DNA from: Acidobacteriota bacterium
Lineage (GTDB): Bacteria > Acidobacteriota > Vicinamibacteria > Marinacidobacterales > Marinacidobacteraceae
Direction: 5' to 3'
Length of the DNA: 35,064 nt
NCBI GenBank assembly: GCA_022822745.1
Contig: JAJEAO010000026.1
Span: forward strand, 1 to 35,064
Made by a program: the position numbers and the translations under genes. This document shows positions 15,876 through 23,710 of the stretch, in pieces; the first letter of the stretch is position 1, and each line of letters begins with the position of its first letter. The notes beneath the pieces were generated by a model. The model did no database searches. It saw only the letters and a program-made list of their open reading frames with translations, and was not told the DNA's origin.

Positions 15876-16515
15876 TCAGCCGGTCGGCGCCGTCGTCGGG
15901 CGCCAGTCCACTAGGAAGTCGGTGTGCGCCCGGAGTTCGTCTGGAACGCCGCTCTCCAGAGCGGCACGGGAGGAAACGCGCTGGCCCCGCCGCCACCACA
16001 TCGGCGTCCCCGTTGACCAGAACCGCCGTATCCGCCATTCGCTTGAGGACCAGCGCCGCTATGTCGAGGCCGATTCGCATGTCCACGCCCTTCTGGGTGA
16101 AGTTCGGGACGAAGTCCTCGGGCCGCACGCCTTCACTCGACTTCCCTGCCAGGGCCCGGCCCACGGCCCGCCTGACCTGCCACCCATGGAAGGCGAGATC
16201 TCCGCGACGAACTGCGAAGTCCTCCATTTCCTCGAGATCCCTCAGGAGCCGATCGTTGTTTCGGGCGGTGGCCGTATTGCCGAACTCGATTCGCTCTCGA
16301 GTGAGGGGATGGCGCTGGGACTCCGAGTACGGGTCGGCATGATAGAAGAAAATCCGATAGAGGCGCCTGGATCGGAGTTCGGACCCGATCTGCTGGGCGA
16401 GTTCCCTCACGCTGGCGCTGGCGGGAAACCGATGGCGCGCCTGCTGGAGCCGCTTGATGACATAGGCGCCATCCATGAGGATGGCGACCCGATCCCGGTT
16501 GCTTCGGGTCTGCAC
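15876..16515 (-). pseudogene. NYN-domain nuclease gene, frameshifted near its 3' end
   Basis: Starts with GTG at 16515 (GGGGG ahead). The protein begins VAILMDGAYVIKRLQQARH, with the first NYN/LabA-type aspartate, has the central ARNNDRLLRDLEEMEDF and LAFHGWQVRRAVGRALAGK, and reaches the third acidic site in VLVNGDADVVA. Just after it (near 15985-15997) the frame is lost. The expected ending continues in another frame: RRGQRVSSRAALESGVPDEL, then RAHTDFLVDWRPTTAPTG and a stop at 15876-15878. The as-given frame instead runs on into nqrB antisense. NYN/DUF88 proteins are PIN-like RNases. The damaged part lies after the catalytic residues. Some bases may also be missing, so this could be a true mutation or an assembly fault. 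Confidence 0.78.
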
Positions 16516-16543
16516 GGATCCCCCACTTATTCCCCGACGGGGT

Positions 16544-16602
16544 GACGCCTGGCGGCGTGTGGGCGTGAGCCCATCTTCGATCCTCGACGGTCGCCAGGCG
16601 TC
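16544..16602. repeat. Inverted repeat with 11-bp perfect arms
   Basis: GACGCCTGGCG at 16544-16554 pairs perfectly with CGCCAGGCGTC at 16592-16602, with a 37-base spacer. It lies in the gap between the NYN pseudogene start and the 335-aa gene end, upstream of NYN on the minus strand. There is no T tract, so it does not look like a standard terminator. Confidence 0.6.
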
Positions 16603-16705
16603 GGTTTCTGCTTTGGCGCAGGTTAGCCTGACTCGCGGCTGCGGGCAAATCGCCTGGCCGGAGCGGTCGTTCGGGTCACGGGACTGGAGATCGCCCGTCG
16701 AACGG

Positions 16706-17713
16706 CTACCAGTCGCCGTCCCGAACGACGCGTCGGCCCGGGCCGACCGGACGGACCTGCGCTGGCGGCGGGGCCGGGACGTCGTCGTCTCCGAGGGGCT
16801 TCCCTTCCCGAACGCGCCGCGTTCCGACGCTCTCGAGACGCGCCAGTCTGGGCGCCCCGCGGAGCGCGCTGCGGTCGCCGTCGTAGTAGTCGAACCAGGG
16901 CAATCCGGCGCGCGTGTAGTCCCGAGCTGTCGGGGGGCGGTTCGGCGGCGCGCACCCGGTGGCGGCGCGGTACTGGGCGCTGTTCAGAAGGTGAACGAAG
17001 CAGCGCGCCCGAACATCCGGATGCCAGGCGTCGAGGCCGTGCTCGTCGTCGTAGATTTCCTGTCGCATGAGCCCGCCGGGCGCGAGACCCATTTCGGACG
17101 CAGCGGCCGGCGGCGGCGCGCTCGCCACGCAACAGCTCACATCGCCGAACCACGGCGCTCGCCGCTGCAGCCGTTCGTAACGCTCCGGCTTCATGGGCCT
17201 CACCACGAGCTGCAAGCCCCCGTGCTCCGCCTTTCCGGTGAGCTGCTCCTCGGCGGTGCAGCCCTCGCCGAGCGGCATGGCCACGAACTGCCGGATGCGG
17301 CCTCTCCGCACCGAGAAGCCGTCCAGCCACGGCTGTCCCGGCGCCACCACGTAGTTCTGCGGATCGGCGGAAAGGTCGTTGTCGAAGGGCTCGCCGCTGA
17401 CGGCGTCCACCTTGCCCGCGGCCACCTTGATGGCCATCGGGTACTGCCGGGAACCGGCGCTGAACGAGACCCACAGGGCCTCCGCCTGGTACATCGGCAT
17501 GAACACGCCGCCATGGGCCTTCCACCGGGAAGGCAGGCGCTCGCCGTAGTCGTCCACGGGCTCCAGCGGGAAGTCGCCGAGGCCCGGCGGCAGGAAGTGC
17601 TCCCGCCCGTCGTCCGGGATCCGCAGGGTGCGCTGAAACGAAACGGAGCATTCCGCCCGCGGGTGCACCTCGGGGAAGCGGAATATCAGGCGATCGCGTC
17701 GAAGTTCGATCAA
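16706..17713 (-). CDS. Conserved protein of unknown function (335 aa)
   Basis: TTG start with a near-perfect AAGGAGG 8 bases upstream. The translation has the feel of a well-conserved soluble protein: FQRTLRIPDDGREHFLPPGL, then AHGGVFMPMYQAEALWVSF, PWLDGFSVRRGRIRQFVAMP, LGEGCTAEEQLTGKAEHGGL, QLVVRPMKPERY, EMGLAPGGLMRQEIYDD, and the end GLPWFDYYDG. I recall this pattern (KVAAGK, QFVAMPLG.G.TAEEQLTG, MGL.PGG...QIY, GLPWFDYY) from uncharacterised bacterial proteins, with no known activity. No signal peptide or membrane segment. The arginine-rich C-terminus after ~290 may be less conserved. It lies downstream of the membrane coiled-coil gene on the same strand, and the two share a duplicated 5' region. 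Confidence 0.8.
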   Translation of the reverse strand: MIELRRDRLIFRFPEVHPRAECSVSFQRTLRIPDDGREHFLPPGLGDFPLEPVDDYGERLPSRWKAHGGVFMPMYQAEALWVSFSAGSRQYPMAIKVAAGKVDAVSGEPFDNDLSADPQNYVVAPGQPWLDGFSVRRGRIRQFVAMPLGEGCTAEEQLTGKAEHGGLQLVVRPMKPERYERLQRRAPWFGDVSCCVASAPPPAAASEMGLAPGGLMRQEIYDDEHGLDAWHPDVRARCFVHLLNSAQYRAATGCAPPNRPPTARDYTRAGLPWFDYYDGDRSALRGAPRLARLESVGTRRVREGKPLGDDDVPAPPPAQVRPVGPGRRVVRDGDW

Positions 17714-17720
17714 GGGGGAA

Positions 17721-17790
17721 ACCTCCTTCGGGCGTGTTTGCGGCCCGGCGCCGTCAACTTGGCCGAAGCATCTGCCAGGACCCGTCACAT
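17721..17790 (-). promoter_or_regulatory. Duplicated 5' element, copy A (upstream of the 335-aa gene)
   Basis: By hand alignment this stretch matches 18426-18495 without gaps at 54 of 70 bases. It ends with the CGAAGGAGGT Shine-Dalgarno block of the downstream gene. The best-kept blocks, on the minus strand, are ATGTGACG, CTGGCAG, GTTGACG and CGGGCCGCA. It overlaps the last codons of the preceding gene (17785 onward). Confidence 0.75.
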
Positions 17791-18417
17791 CGCTGACTGA
17801 CCAGATCGGTTCGCTGGTCGGCCGACATCCTTCCTGGTGGCGGTGATTCCGCCCCTTCGTCCGTTCCTCGTGCAACTTTCTGGCGTCGCTCGTTGCTCTG
17901 TATCGGCCGCTACCCTTTCGGTCTTCTCTGTGGTCCTCTCCAGGTGTTCGAGCACCTGCGTCATGATCGCCTTGACTCTCCGTAGTTTCTCTGTCATTCG
18001 GTCCGTGCTCTCTTTCACTCCGTCCATCGTCTCTCTCCACTTTCTTGTTTCCTCCTCCGTCTTCTTCCGTTTGTTCTTCAGTTCTTCCTTCAGTTCCTCG
18101 TTCCTCTTTTCCTGTTTCTCGACCCATTCTGCGAGTTTCTTGTGCGTCAGTGGGTACCAAAGGAAGAACCCCAGAATAGCAATTCCGGTCACCGCGGCGG
18201 CGGCCGGAATGATCACGGTACCCAGACCAATCGCAGCGAATCCGACCATGAGCCCCAGACCAATCGCAGCGAATCCGACCATGAGCCCCAGGATGGAAGC
18301 AAGAGCTGCCAACAGGACGACGCTGATGGCGATCAAGATCGTGACAAGTGGGATTTCGACAAGGTAAAGTCGAAAGTAGCGTTGAATCACCTGTCGACGC
18401 GACGGGGGTTTGGTCAT
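17785..18417 (-). CDS. Membrane protein with long cytoplasmic-type coiled coil, unknown function
   Basis: A 210-residue protein starting ATG 18417 behind AAGGAGG (about 9 bases). Two hydrophobic stretches lie at ~20-42 (VEIPLVTILIAISVVLLAAL) and ~67-88 (VIIPAAAAVTGIAILGFFLW), with a glycine-rich link between them. Then residues ~92-175 are almost all charged (KKLAEWVEKQEKRNEELKEE, KLRRVKAIMTQVLEHLERTT), a long coiled coil. The glycine-rich link is a perfect tandem duplication (18221-18286). The C-terminus is basic and irregular. I do not recognise a family. Its 5' region is duplicated upstream of the next gene (335 aa), which suggests joint control. Lysine-rich codon use also differs from the arginine-rich neighbours. 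Confidence 0.72.
   Translation of the reverse strand: MTKPPSRRQVIQRYFRLYLVEIPLVTILIAISVVLLAALASILGLMVGFAAIGLGLMVGFAAIGLGTVIIPAAAAVTGIAILGFFLWYPLTHKKLAEWVEKQEKRNEELKEELKNKRKKTEEETRKWRETMDGVKESTDRMTEKLRRVKAIMTQVLEHLERTTEKTERVAADTEQRATPESCTRNGRRGGITATRKDVGRPANRSGQSAM
18221..18286 (-). repeat. Perfect 33-bp tandem duplication within the coiled-coil membrane gene
   Basis: Two identical adjacent 33-base copies at 18221-18253 and 18254-18286, followed by five more matching bases. It encodes a doubled GLMVGFAAIGL unit in the linker between the membrane segments. It is in frame, so the protein tolerates it. The perfect identity suggests a recent duplication. Confidence 0.9.
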
Positions 18418-18425
18418 GTGGGAAA

Positions 18426-18495
18426 ACCTCCTTCGGGCGCCTCTGCGGCCCGCGAGCGTCAACATAGCCGACACCCCTGCCAGAATGCGTCACAT
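18426..18495 (-). promoter_or_regulatory. Duplicated 5' element, copy B (upstream of the membrane coiled-coil gene)
   Basis: Matches copy A at 17721-17790 (54 of 70, ungapped). On the minus strand it contains ATGTGACG, CTGGCAG, GTTGACG, CGGGCCGCA and the SD block CGAAGGAGGT, ending 8 bases before the ATG at 18417. No -10/-35 pair could be fixed with confidence. Confidence 0.75.
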
Positions 18496-18526
18496 GGTGA
18501 CGGCCCGGCGACGGATCCAGTCCCGA

Positions 18527-19486
18527 TCAGGCGGAGAACAGCGCGCTCTGGTGGACCAGGCCCTCGTCGAGGGTGAGCGCCACCGCGGCGAGGACATCGT
18601 CGCGCGCCCGCGCCTCGGCGCCGAGGCCCACGCCCGCCGTCGTGGAGATCGGCATCCGCGTCATGCGGCGAACCGCCCACAACGCCCGTTCAGCCGACGG
18701 CGGCGCCGTGATCCTCGAGTCGCCCACGCCGCGGGCGGGGCCGCGCTGGAGATCCGGCGGATTGCCGAGGTGCGCGCGCACCAGTCCCCGCCAGTACGCG
18801 CGGAGCAGGGCGTTCGACCCGAAGATCTCCACCGCCTTCACCAGCCTCCCGTGGGTGACAGCGACGCCGCTCTGGCGCGGCAGCGGACCGCGCGCCACCA
18901 GCTCGTCCGCCGCCTGTCGAAGCGGACGGTGGCGGCGGAAGCTGACCTGCTCCGCTGCGTGGGCCGCGGCGGTCCGGGACTCCGCGCCGCGGCGGCGCAG
19001 CTCGGTCTCGACGGCGCGCCACGCCGCGCCCTGGTCCACCCGGTGCCCGCGCCGGCGCTGCAGCGAGGCGGACACCGAAGCGCGGATCGAGCGTCGGACC
19101 GCGTTCGGGGCCATCGTGGTCTCCCGGCTCATCCGCGCCGGCCGGTTCGCGTCGCCCGGGCCGCCCCAGCGACCGGCCTCGAGGCAGGTGACGGGGATTT
19201 CCACGGTCGAGCGGGGCGGAACGAGCACGGTCGCGTTCGCGGTGCGGTTCTGCCAGCCGCCGAGAAAATGCTCGCCTTCGAGGACGAGGATCGGCGTATC
19301 GGTGGGATTCTCGGCCTTCAGACGGGGTACGGAGGGGCTGTCGAGCTCGCCGACGACCAGGCCGGAGTCCTTGCCGGCGGCGATCCGGGGGATCCGGTTC
19401 GCCGGCAGATACACGGGAAAGAGCGAAACGCCGAGGCGCGTGATCGGCTGGCCGACCGCGGCGGTTTCGAGGCTGGAGAGGTTCAT
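18527..19486 (-). CDS. ARPP-1/DUF6569-like protein
   Basis: A 319-residue protein. The N-terminal third reads LGVSLFPVYLPANRIPRI, then LVVGELDSPSVPRLKAENPT, PILVLEGEHFLGGWQNRTAN, ATVLVPPRSTVEIPVTCLEA and GRWGG. This is the ARPP-1 signature (VLEGE.LxGxxQNRxxNxTVLVPP...IPVxCxExGRW). The domain was named for association with ADP-ribosylglycohydrolase and rhodanese-phosphatase proteins; its activity is unknown. Residues ~130-319 are less distinctive, with SNALLRAYWRGLVRAHLG and a C-terminal ALTLDEGLVHQSAL. GAGGAG precedes the ATG. It is divergent from the NrtR-like regulator, 95 bases apart, with a palindrome between them. An ADP-ribosylglycohydrolase lies about 5.4 kb to the right. Confidence 0.82.
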   Translation of the reverse strand: MNLSSLETAAVGQPITRLGVSLFPVYLPANRIPRIAAGKDSGLVVGELDSPSVPRLKAENPTDTPILVLEGEHFLGGWQNRTANATVLVPPRSTVEIPVTCLEAGRWGGPGDANRPARMSRETTMAPNAVRRSIRASVSASLQRRRGHRVDQGAAWRAVETELRRRGAESRTAAAHAAEQVSFRRHRPLRQAADELVARGPLPRQSGVAVTHGRLVKAVEIFGSNALLRAYWRGLVRAHLGNPPDLQRGPARGVGDSRITAPPSAERALWAVRRMTRMPISTTAGVGLGAEARARDDVLAAVALTLDEGLVHQSALFSA

Positions 19487-19507
19487 GGGGCTCCTCGGGG
19501 ATGGAAT

Positions 19508-19531
19508 GTTATTTGTAGAGAGGATAATAAC
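19508..19531. promoter_or_regulatory. AT-rich palindrome between ARPP-1 and nrtR, candidate NrtR operator
   Basis: GTTATT at 19508-19513 and AATAAC at 19526-19531, 12 bases apart, in an AT-rich patch that stands out from the GC-rich surroundings. It lies between two divergent starts (19486 and 19582). NrtR proteins bind palindromes of about 20 bases near their own genes, so this is a natural candidate for autoregulation and control of the ARPP-1-like gene. Confidence 0.5.
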
Positions 19532-19581
19532 CATACGACAAGAACCTGTCAACCCCGTCGCGCCTGTCAGACTTCCCCCTC

Positions 19582-20397
19582 ATGAAGGGAGCCGCCCGTC
19601 CGCCGGGCTACGACCCGCGGGACTTCCCCCCATTCGCCGTCACGGTGGATGTCGTCGTGTTCACGATCGTGGCCGACGAGCTCCAGGTGCTGCTGGTGGA
19701 GCGGGGCGGGGATCCCTTCCGGGGGGCGTGGGCGCTTCCCGGCGGGTTCGTGCAGCCGGACGAGGACCTGCATGCGGCTGCGGCCCGCGAGCTCGCCGAG
19801 GAGACCGCCGTCACCGGAGAGCCGGGCTGGCTGGAGCAGCTCGGGGCCTACGGCCGGCCGGACCGCGACCCCCGGATGCGGGTCGTCACGGTCGCGTTCT
19901 GGGCTGTCTGCGCCCGTCTCCGGCCGCCGGTCGCCGGCGGCGATGTGGCCCGGGTGTCCCTCGTCCCGGTGTCGAAGATCGAGGGCGGGTTTCTCCCCCT
20001 CGCCTTCGACCATGGCGACATCGTTCGCGCCGCGCTTGGGCGGCTGCGCGAGCGCGTCGCCGCCACCCCGCTCGCCACCCGCTTCTGTCCCCCCGAGTTC
20101 ACGATCACGGAACTGCGCCGGGCCTACGAGGCCGTGTGGGACACCGACCTGGACCCCGGAAACTTCCAGCGCCGAATCCGGCAGAGCGCCTGGCTGGAGG
20201 ACGCCGGCCGCCGGCGGGCCCCGAGCCCGGAGGGGGGCCGGCCGGCGTCGGTCTGGCGCCCGAAAGACGACATCGGGCTCCCGGAAGAGCCGCTGGCGGC
20301 CGCCGCCGCGCCCCCCGCCGCCCCGGTTCGCGCCCGCTTTCCCGCCCGTCGCCGCCCGCCGCGCCGGCGTCGGGTGATCCGGGAACGGGATGACTGA
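19582..20397 (+). CDS. nrtR: NrtR-like transcription regulator (Nudix domain plus winged helix)
   Basis: A 271-residue protein. The N-terminal Nudix domain covers ~15-150. Its box reads GGFVQPDEDLHAAAARELAE followed by ET, with the expected G-x5-E-x7-RE-x2-EE. The C-terminal segment PEFTITELRRAYEAVWDTDL, then DPGNFQRRIRQSAWLED, matches the winged-helix domain of NrtR. NrtR represses NAD-biosynthesis or NAD-linked genes and is released when its Nudix domain binds ADP-ribose. The Pro-Ala-Arg-rich tail (~215-271) is an unusual extension. It starts 95 bases from the divergent ARPP-1-like gene and lies 42 bases before nqrC, so nqrC-F may sit in its transcription unit. The active hydrolase alternative is not excluded, since the box is intact. 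Confidence 0.85.
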   Translation: MKGAARPPGYDPRDFPPFAVTVDVVVFTIVADELQVLLVERGGDPFRGAWALPGGFVQPDEDLHAAAARELAEETAVTGEPGWLEQLGAYGRPDRDPRMRVVTVAFWAVCARLRPPVAGGDVARVSLVPVSKIEGGFLPLAFDHGDIVRAALGRLRERVAATPLATRFCPPEFTITELRRAYEAVWDTDLDPGNFQRRIRQSAWLEDAGRRRAPSPEGGRPASVWRPKDDIGLPEEPLAAAAAPPAAPVRARFPARRRPPRRRRVIRERDD

Positions 20398-20439
20398 CCC
20401 CCATGGCCCCGGACTAGAATTCGCCGCCGTTTTTCTCGA

Positions 20440-21207
20440 ATGAACTCAGCGCGCACGATCCTCGGATTCGCGGCCGCGGTGTGCCTGGTGTGCGCGGTGC
20501 TGGTCTCCGGCTCGGCGGTGGCGCTCCGTTCGCTCCAGGTCGAGAACGCGGAGCGCGAACGGCAGCGGAACGTGCTCTACGCCGCCGGACTGGCGACGCC
20601 CGACGAGGATCTCGACGAGGCGGCGCTCGCGGCGCGTTTCGGCGACATCCGCGCCGTCGTCGTGGATCTCGAGACGGGTGAGGAACTCCCCGATGTCGAT
20701 CCGGCCACGGTGGATCCCCTCGTGGAAGCCGGTCTGGCGGACTCCTCCCGTCCCGCGCCGGACAACCCGGCCCGCATCCGCCGGATCGAGGACCGCTCGG
20801 TCGTGTACCGGGTGGAGCCGGCCGGGCGCCTGGAGGCCGTGGTGCTGCCGGTTCGGGGGCAGGGGCTGTGGTCCGTGCTCTACGGGTTCGTCGCGCTCGA
20901 ATCCGACGGAAACACGGTTCGCGGCCTCACCTTCTACGACCACCGCGAGACGCCGGGGCTCGGCGGCGAAGTGGACAACCCGGCGTGGAAGGCGCTCTGG
21001 CCCGGGCGAAGGGTGTTCTCGGACGCCGGCGAGGCGGTCATCGAAGTCGTCCGCGGCGCCGCCGGATCCCCACTCGACGATCCCCACCGGGTGGACGGGC
21101 TCGCCGGCGCCACGATGACGAGCCGCGGCGTGACGAACCTCCTCCGCTTCTGGCTGGGGGAAGCCGGCTTCGGGCCCTATCTCGAGCAGCTCGACGAGGC
21201 GGACTGA
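20440..21207 (+). CDS. nqrC: Na+-translocating NADH:quinone reductase subunit C (NqrC)
   Basis: A 255-residue protein with one N-terminal membrane helix (LGFAAAVCLVCAVLVSGSAV) followed by a periplasmic domain. Conserved NqrC features: VLYAAGL, GLWSVLYGFVALESDGNTVR, GLTFYDHRETPGLGGEVDNP, and VDGLAGATMTSRGVTNLLRFW. The threonine of GAT is the usual covalent FMN site; the SGAT motif here reads AGAT, with alanine in place of serine. It is the first gene of the second nqr block and follows the NrtR-like gene after 42 bases. The ATG at 20440 lacks an obvious SD. Confidence 0.95.
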   Translation: MNSARTILGFAAAVCLVCAVLVSGSAVALRSLQVENAERERQRNVLYAAGLATPDEDLDEAALAARFGDIRAVVVDLETGEELPDVDPATVDPLVEAGLADSSRPAPDNPARIRRIEDRSVVYRVEPAGRLEAVVLPVRGQGLWSVLYGFVALESDGNTVRGLTFYDHRETPGLGGEVDNPAWKALWPGRRVFSDAGEAVIEVVRGAAGSPLDDPHRVDGLAGATMTSRGVTNLLRFWLGEAGFGPYLEQLDEAD

Positions 21208-21225
21208 GGATCCGGGGCGGACGGT

Positions 21226-21852
21226 ATGGCGGCCACCCCGAGTCGGCGGGTTCTCATGGACCCCCTGATCCACAACAACCCGATCGCGCTCCAGGTGCTC
21301 GGCATCTGCTCGGCGCTCGCCGTCACGACCACGATGGCGACGACGACCGTGATGTGCGTCGCGGTCGTTGCGGTGAACGCGCTCTCCAACCTGTCGGTGA
21401 GTCTCCTTCGCCACCGGATCCCGAACAGCATCCGGATCATCGTCCAGCTCACGATCATCGCCTCGCTGGTCATCGTGACCGACCAGGTTCTGAAGGCCTA
21501 TGTCTATGAGGTCTCGCGGCAGCTCACCGTCTTCGTCGGCCTCATCATCACGAACTGCATCATCATGGGCCGGGCGGAAGCGTTCGCGATGCAGAACCCG
21601 CCGCTCCGCAGCCTGCTCGACGGGATCGGCAACGGGCTCGGCTACGCGGCGGTCCTGCTGGTCACCGGGACGCTGCGCGAGATCTTCGGAAGCGGCTCGT
21701 TCTTCGGCGCTCCGGTGCTGCCGCTCGCGTCCGAGGGCGGCTGGTACACGCCGAACGGGCTGATGACCCTCTCCCCGGGGGCGTTCTTCGTGATCGGGTT
21801 CCTCATCTGGACCCTGCGCTGGTTCCGGCCGGAGCAGAACGAGGCCGAGTGA
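21226..21852 (+). CDS. nqrD: Na+-translocating NADH:quinone reductase subunit D (NqrD)
   Basis: A 208-residue membrane protein with the family opening [20 protein letters not shown] and later [20 protein letters not shown] and [20 protein letters not shown]. The central [10 protein letters not shown] start and several hydrophobic helices match NqrD/RnfE, an inner-membrane subunit that, with NqrE, forms part of the sodium path and holds an Fe site. It ends two bases before nqrE's ATG. ATG at 21226. Confidence 0.96.
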   Translation: MAATPSRRVLMDPLIHNNPIALQVLGICSALAVTTTMATTTVMCVAVVAVNALSNLSVSLLRHRIPNSIRIIVQLTIIASLVIVTDQVLKAYVYEVSRQLTVFVGLIITNCIIMGRAEAFAMQNPPLRSLLDGIGNGLGYAAVLLVTGTLREIFGSGSFFGAPVLPLASEGGWYTPNGLMTLSPGAFFVIGFLIWTLRWFRPEQNEAE

Positions 21853-21853
21853 G

Positions 21854-22471
21854 ATGTTCGAGGACTACCTGAACATCGCGGTCCGCGCCATCTTCGTCGA
21901 GAACATGGCGCTCACGTTCTTCCTGGGGATGTGCTCGTTCCTCGCGGTCTCGAAGCGCGTCACCACCGCGGTCGGCCTCGGGGCGGCGGTGACCTTCGTG
22001 CTCACCGTCACCGTGCCCCTGAACCACTTCATCAACAGCTTCCTGTTGCGGCCGGGGGCGCTCGGCTGGGTCAACGAGGGCCTCGCCGCGCAGGATCTCT
22101 CCTTCCTCCGATTCCTCACGTTCATCGGCACGATCGCCGCCACCGTTCAGGTCGTCGAGATGGTGCTCGACCGCCACTTCCCTGCGCTCCACGCCGCGCT
22201 CGGGGTGTTCCTCCCCCTCATCGCGGTGAACTGCGCCATCCTGGGCGCCTCCCTGCTCATGATCGAGCGGGGTCTCACGCTTCCCGAATCGGCCGTGTTC
22301 GGGTTCGGATCCGGACTCGGCTGGGCCCTCGCGGTGATCGCGCTCGCCGGGATCCGCGAGCGCCTCCGCTACCACGCCATCCCGGCCGCGCTCCGGGGGC
22401 TGGGGATCACCTTCCTGCTGACCGGGCTCATGGCGATCGCGTTCATGGCGTTCGGCGGCATCCAGTTGTAG
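21854..22471 (+). CDS. nqrE: Na+-translocating NADH:quinone reductase subunit E (NqrE)
   Basis: A 205-residue membrane protein. The opening [20 protein letters not shown], then [20 protein letters not shown], are the NqrE pattern. A second conserved block is [20 protein letters not shown]. The cysteines in FLGMCSF and AVNCAIL match those that bind Fe in NqrD/NqrE pairs. It begins one base after nqrD's stop and ends 9 bases before nqrF's GTG. Confidence 0.96.
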   Translation: MFEDYLNIAVRAIFVENMALTFFLGMCSFLAVSKRVTTAVGLGAAVTFVLTVTVPLNHFINSFLLRPGALGWVNEGLAAQDLSFLRFLTFIGTIAATVQVVEMVLDRHFPALHAALGVFLPLIAVNCAILGASLLMIERGLTLPESAVFGFGSGLGWALAVIALAGIRERLRYHAIPAALRGLGITFLLTGLMAIAFMAFGGIQL

Positions 22472-22480
22472 GCGCCCGGC

Positions 22481-23710
22481 GTGACCACCGTCCTGCTCGG
22501 GGTCGCCGGGTTCTCCCTCGTCATCCTGTCGCTCGTCGTCGTGCTGCTCGCGGCGCGCCGCCGGCTCGTCCCCTCGGGGGAAGTGACGATCCGGATCAAC
22601 GACGATCCGGAGAACGACATCACGACCCGCGCCGGAGGCACGCTCCTCGGCACGCTCTCCGCCAACCGGCTGTTCCTGCCATCCGCCTGCGGCGGAAAGG
22701 GAAGCTGCGGCGTGTGCACGGTGCGCGTCCTCGACGGCGGCGGCGCGGTGCTGCCCACGGAACGGAGCCACCTGACCCGCGGCGAGGAGCGGTGCGGGGT
22801 CCGGTTGTCGTGCCAGGTCAAGGTCAAGCAGGACATGCGGCTCGAGATCCCTTCCGAGCTCTTCCGCATCCGGAAGTGGACCTGCCGGGTGCTCTCGAAC
22901 CACAACGTGGCGACCTTCATCAAGGAGCTGATCCTCGAGCTTCCCGCCGGCGAGGAGGTCCCGTTCCGCGCCGGGGGCTACATCCAGATCGAGTGTCCAC
23001 CCTACGAAGTCAGCTACCGCGAATTCGAGGTGGAGGACGAGTACCGCGACGACTGGGACCGTTTCGACATGTGGAAGTTCCGTTCCCGGGTCGAGGAAGG
23101 GGAGGATGTGGTCCGCGCCTACTCGATGGCCAACTACCCGGAAGAGAAGGGCGTCATCATGCTGAACGTCCGGATCGCTTCGCCGCCGCCCCGCCAGCCC
23201 GATGTCCCGCCGGGGAAGATGACTTCGTGGCTGTTCAAGCTCCGGCCCGGAGACGAAGTGACGATCTCGGGCCCGTACGGGGAGTTCTACGCGAAGGAAA
23301 CGGACAGCGAGATGGTCTTCGTGGGCGGCGGCGCCGGGATGGCGCCGATGCGCTCCCACATCTTCGACCAGTTCCGCCGTCTCGCGACGAACCGCAAGGT
23401 GACGTTCTGGTACGGCGCCCGCAGCCTGCGGGAGGCGTTCTACCAGGACGATTTCGACCGGATCGCCGCCGAGAACCCCAACTTCGACTGGAAGCTGGCC
23501 CTCTCCGAGCCCCTCCCCGAGGACGACTGGAGCGGCTACACCGGGTTCATCCACCAGGTCCTCTACGACAACTACCTGAAGGACCATCCGAATCCCGAGG
23601 ACGCCGAGTACTACCTGTGCGGTCCACCGCTCATGCTGAAGGCCTGCCTCGAGATGCTCGACAGCCTCGGCGTCGAACCGGAGAACATCGCCTACGACGA
23701 CTTCGGCTAG
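22481..23710 (+). CDS. nqrF: Na+-translocating NADH:quinone reductase subunit F (NqrF)
   Basis: A 409-residue protein, GTG start. An N-terminal membrane helix (~3-25, [20 protein letters not shown]) anchors a [2Fe-2S] domain with cysteines in [11 protein letters not shown] and further along in LSCQVKV. An FAD-binding domain ([13 protein letters not shown]) and an NAD-binding domain ([32 protein letters not shown]) follow. It ends ENIAYDDFG, as the family does. NqrF oxidises NADH and passes electrons to the other subunits. All cofactor motifs are present. Its TAG stop abuts the apbE frame. Confidence 0.97.
   Translation: MTTVLLGVAGFSLVILSLVVVLLAARRRLVPSGEVTIRINDDPENDITTRAGGTLLGTLSANRLFLPSACGGKGSCGVCTVRVLDGGGAVLPTERSHLTRGEERCGVRLSCQVKVKQDMRLEIPSELFRIRKWTCRVLSNHNVATFIKELILELPAGEEVPFRAGGYIQIECPPYEVSYREFEVEDEYRDDWDRFDMWKFRSRVEEGEDVVRAYSMANYPEEKGVIMLNVRIASPPPRQPDVPPGKMTSWLFKLRPGDEVTISGPYGEFYAKETDSEMVFVGGGAGMAPMRSHIFDQFRRLATNRKVTFWYGARSLREAFYQDDFDRIAAENPNFDWKLALSEPLPEDDWSGYTGFIHQVLYDNYLKDHPNPEDAEYYLCGPPLMLKACLEMLDSLGVEPENIAYDDFG

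Noticed and set aside
16706..18493. 595-aa minus-strand reading as one protein
   Set aside because: The frame is open through two genes but only 16706-17713 has protein character and an SD. The upstream half is out of frame with the coiled-coil gene.
19582..20397. Simple Nudix hydrolase instead of NrtR-type regulator
   Set aside because: The C-terminal winged-helix segment and divergent palindrome favour NrtR, though the intact Nudix box leaves hydrolysis possible.
23708..23710. Programmed frameshift joining NqrF to ApbE at TAG
   Set aside because: There is no slippery sequence or clear stimulator, and NqrF ends where the family ends. Kept only as one explanation for the missing apbE start.
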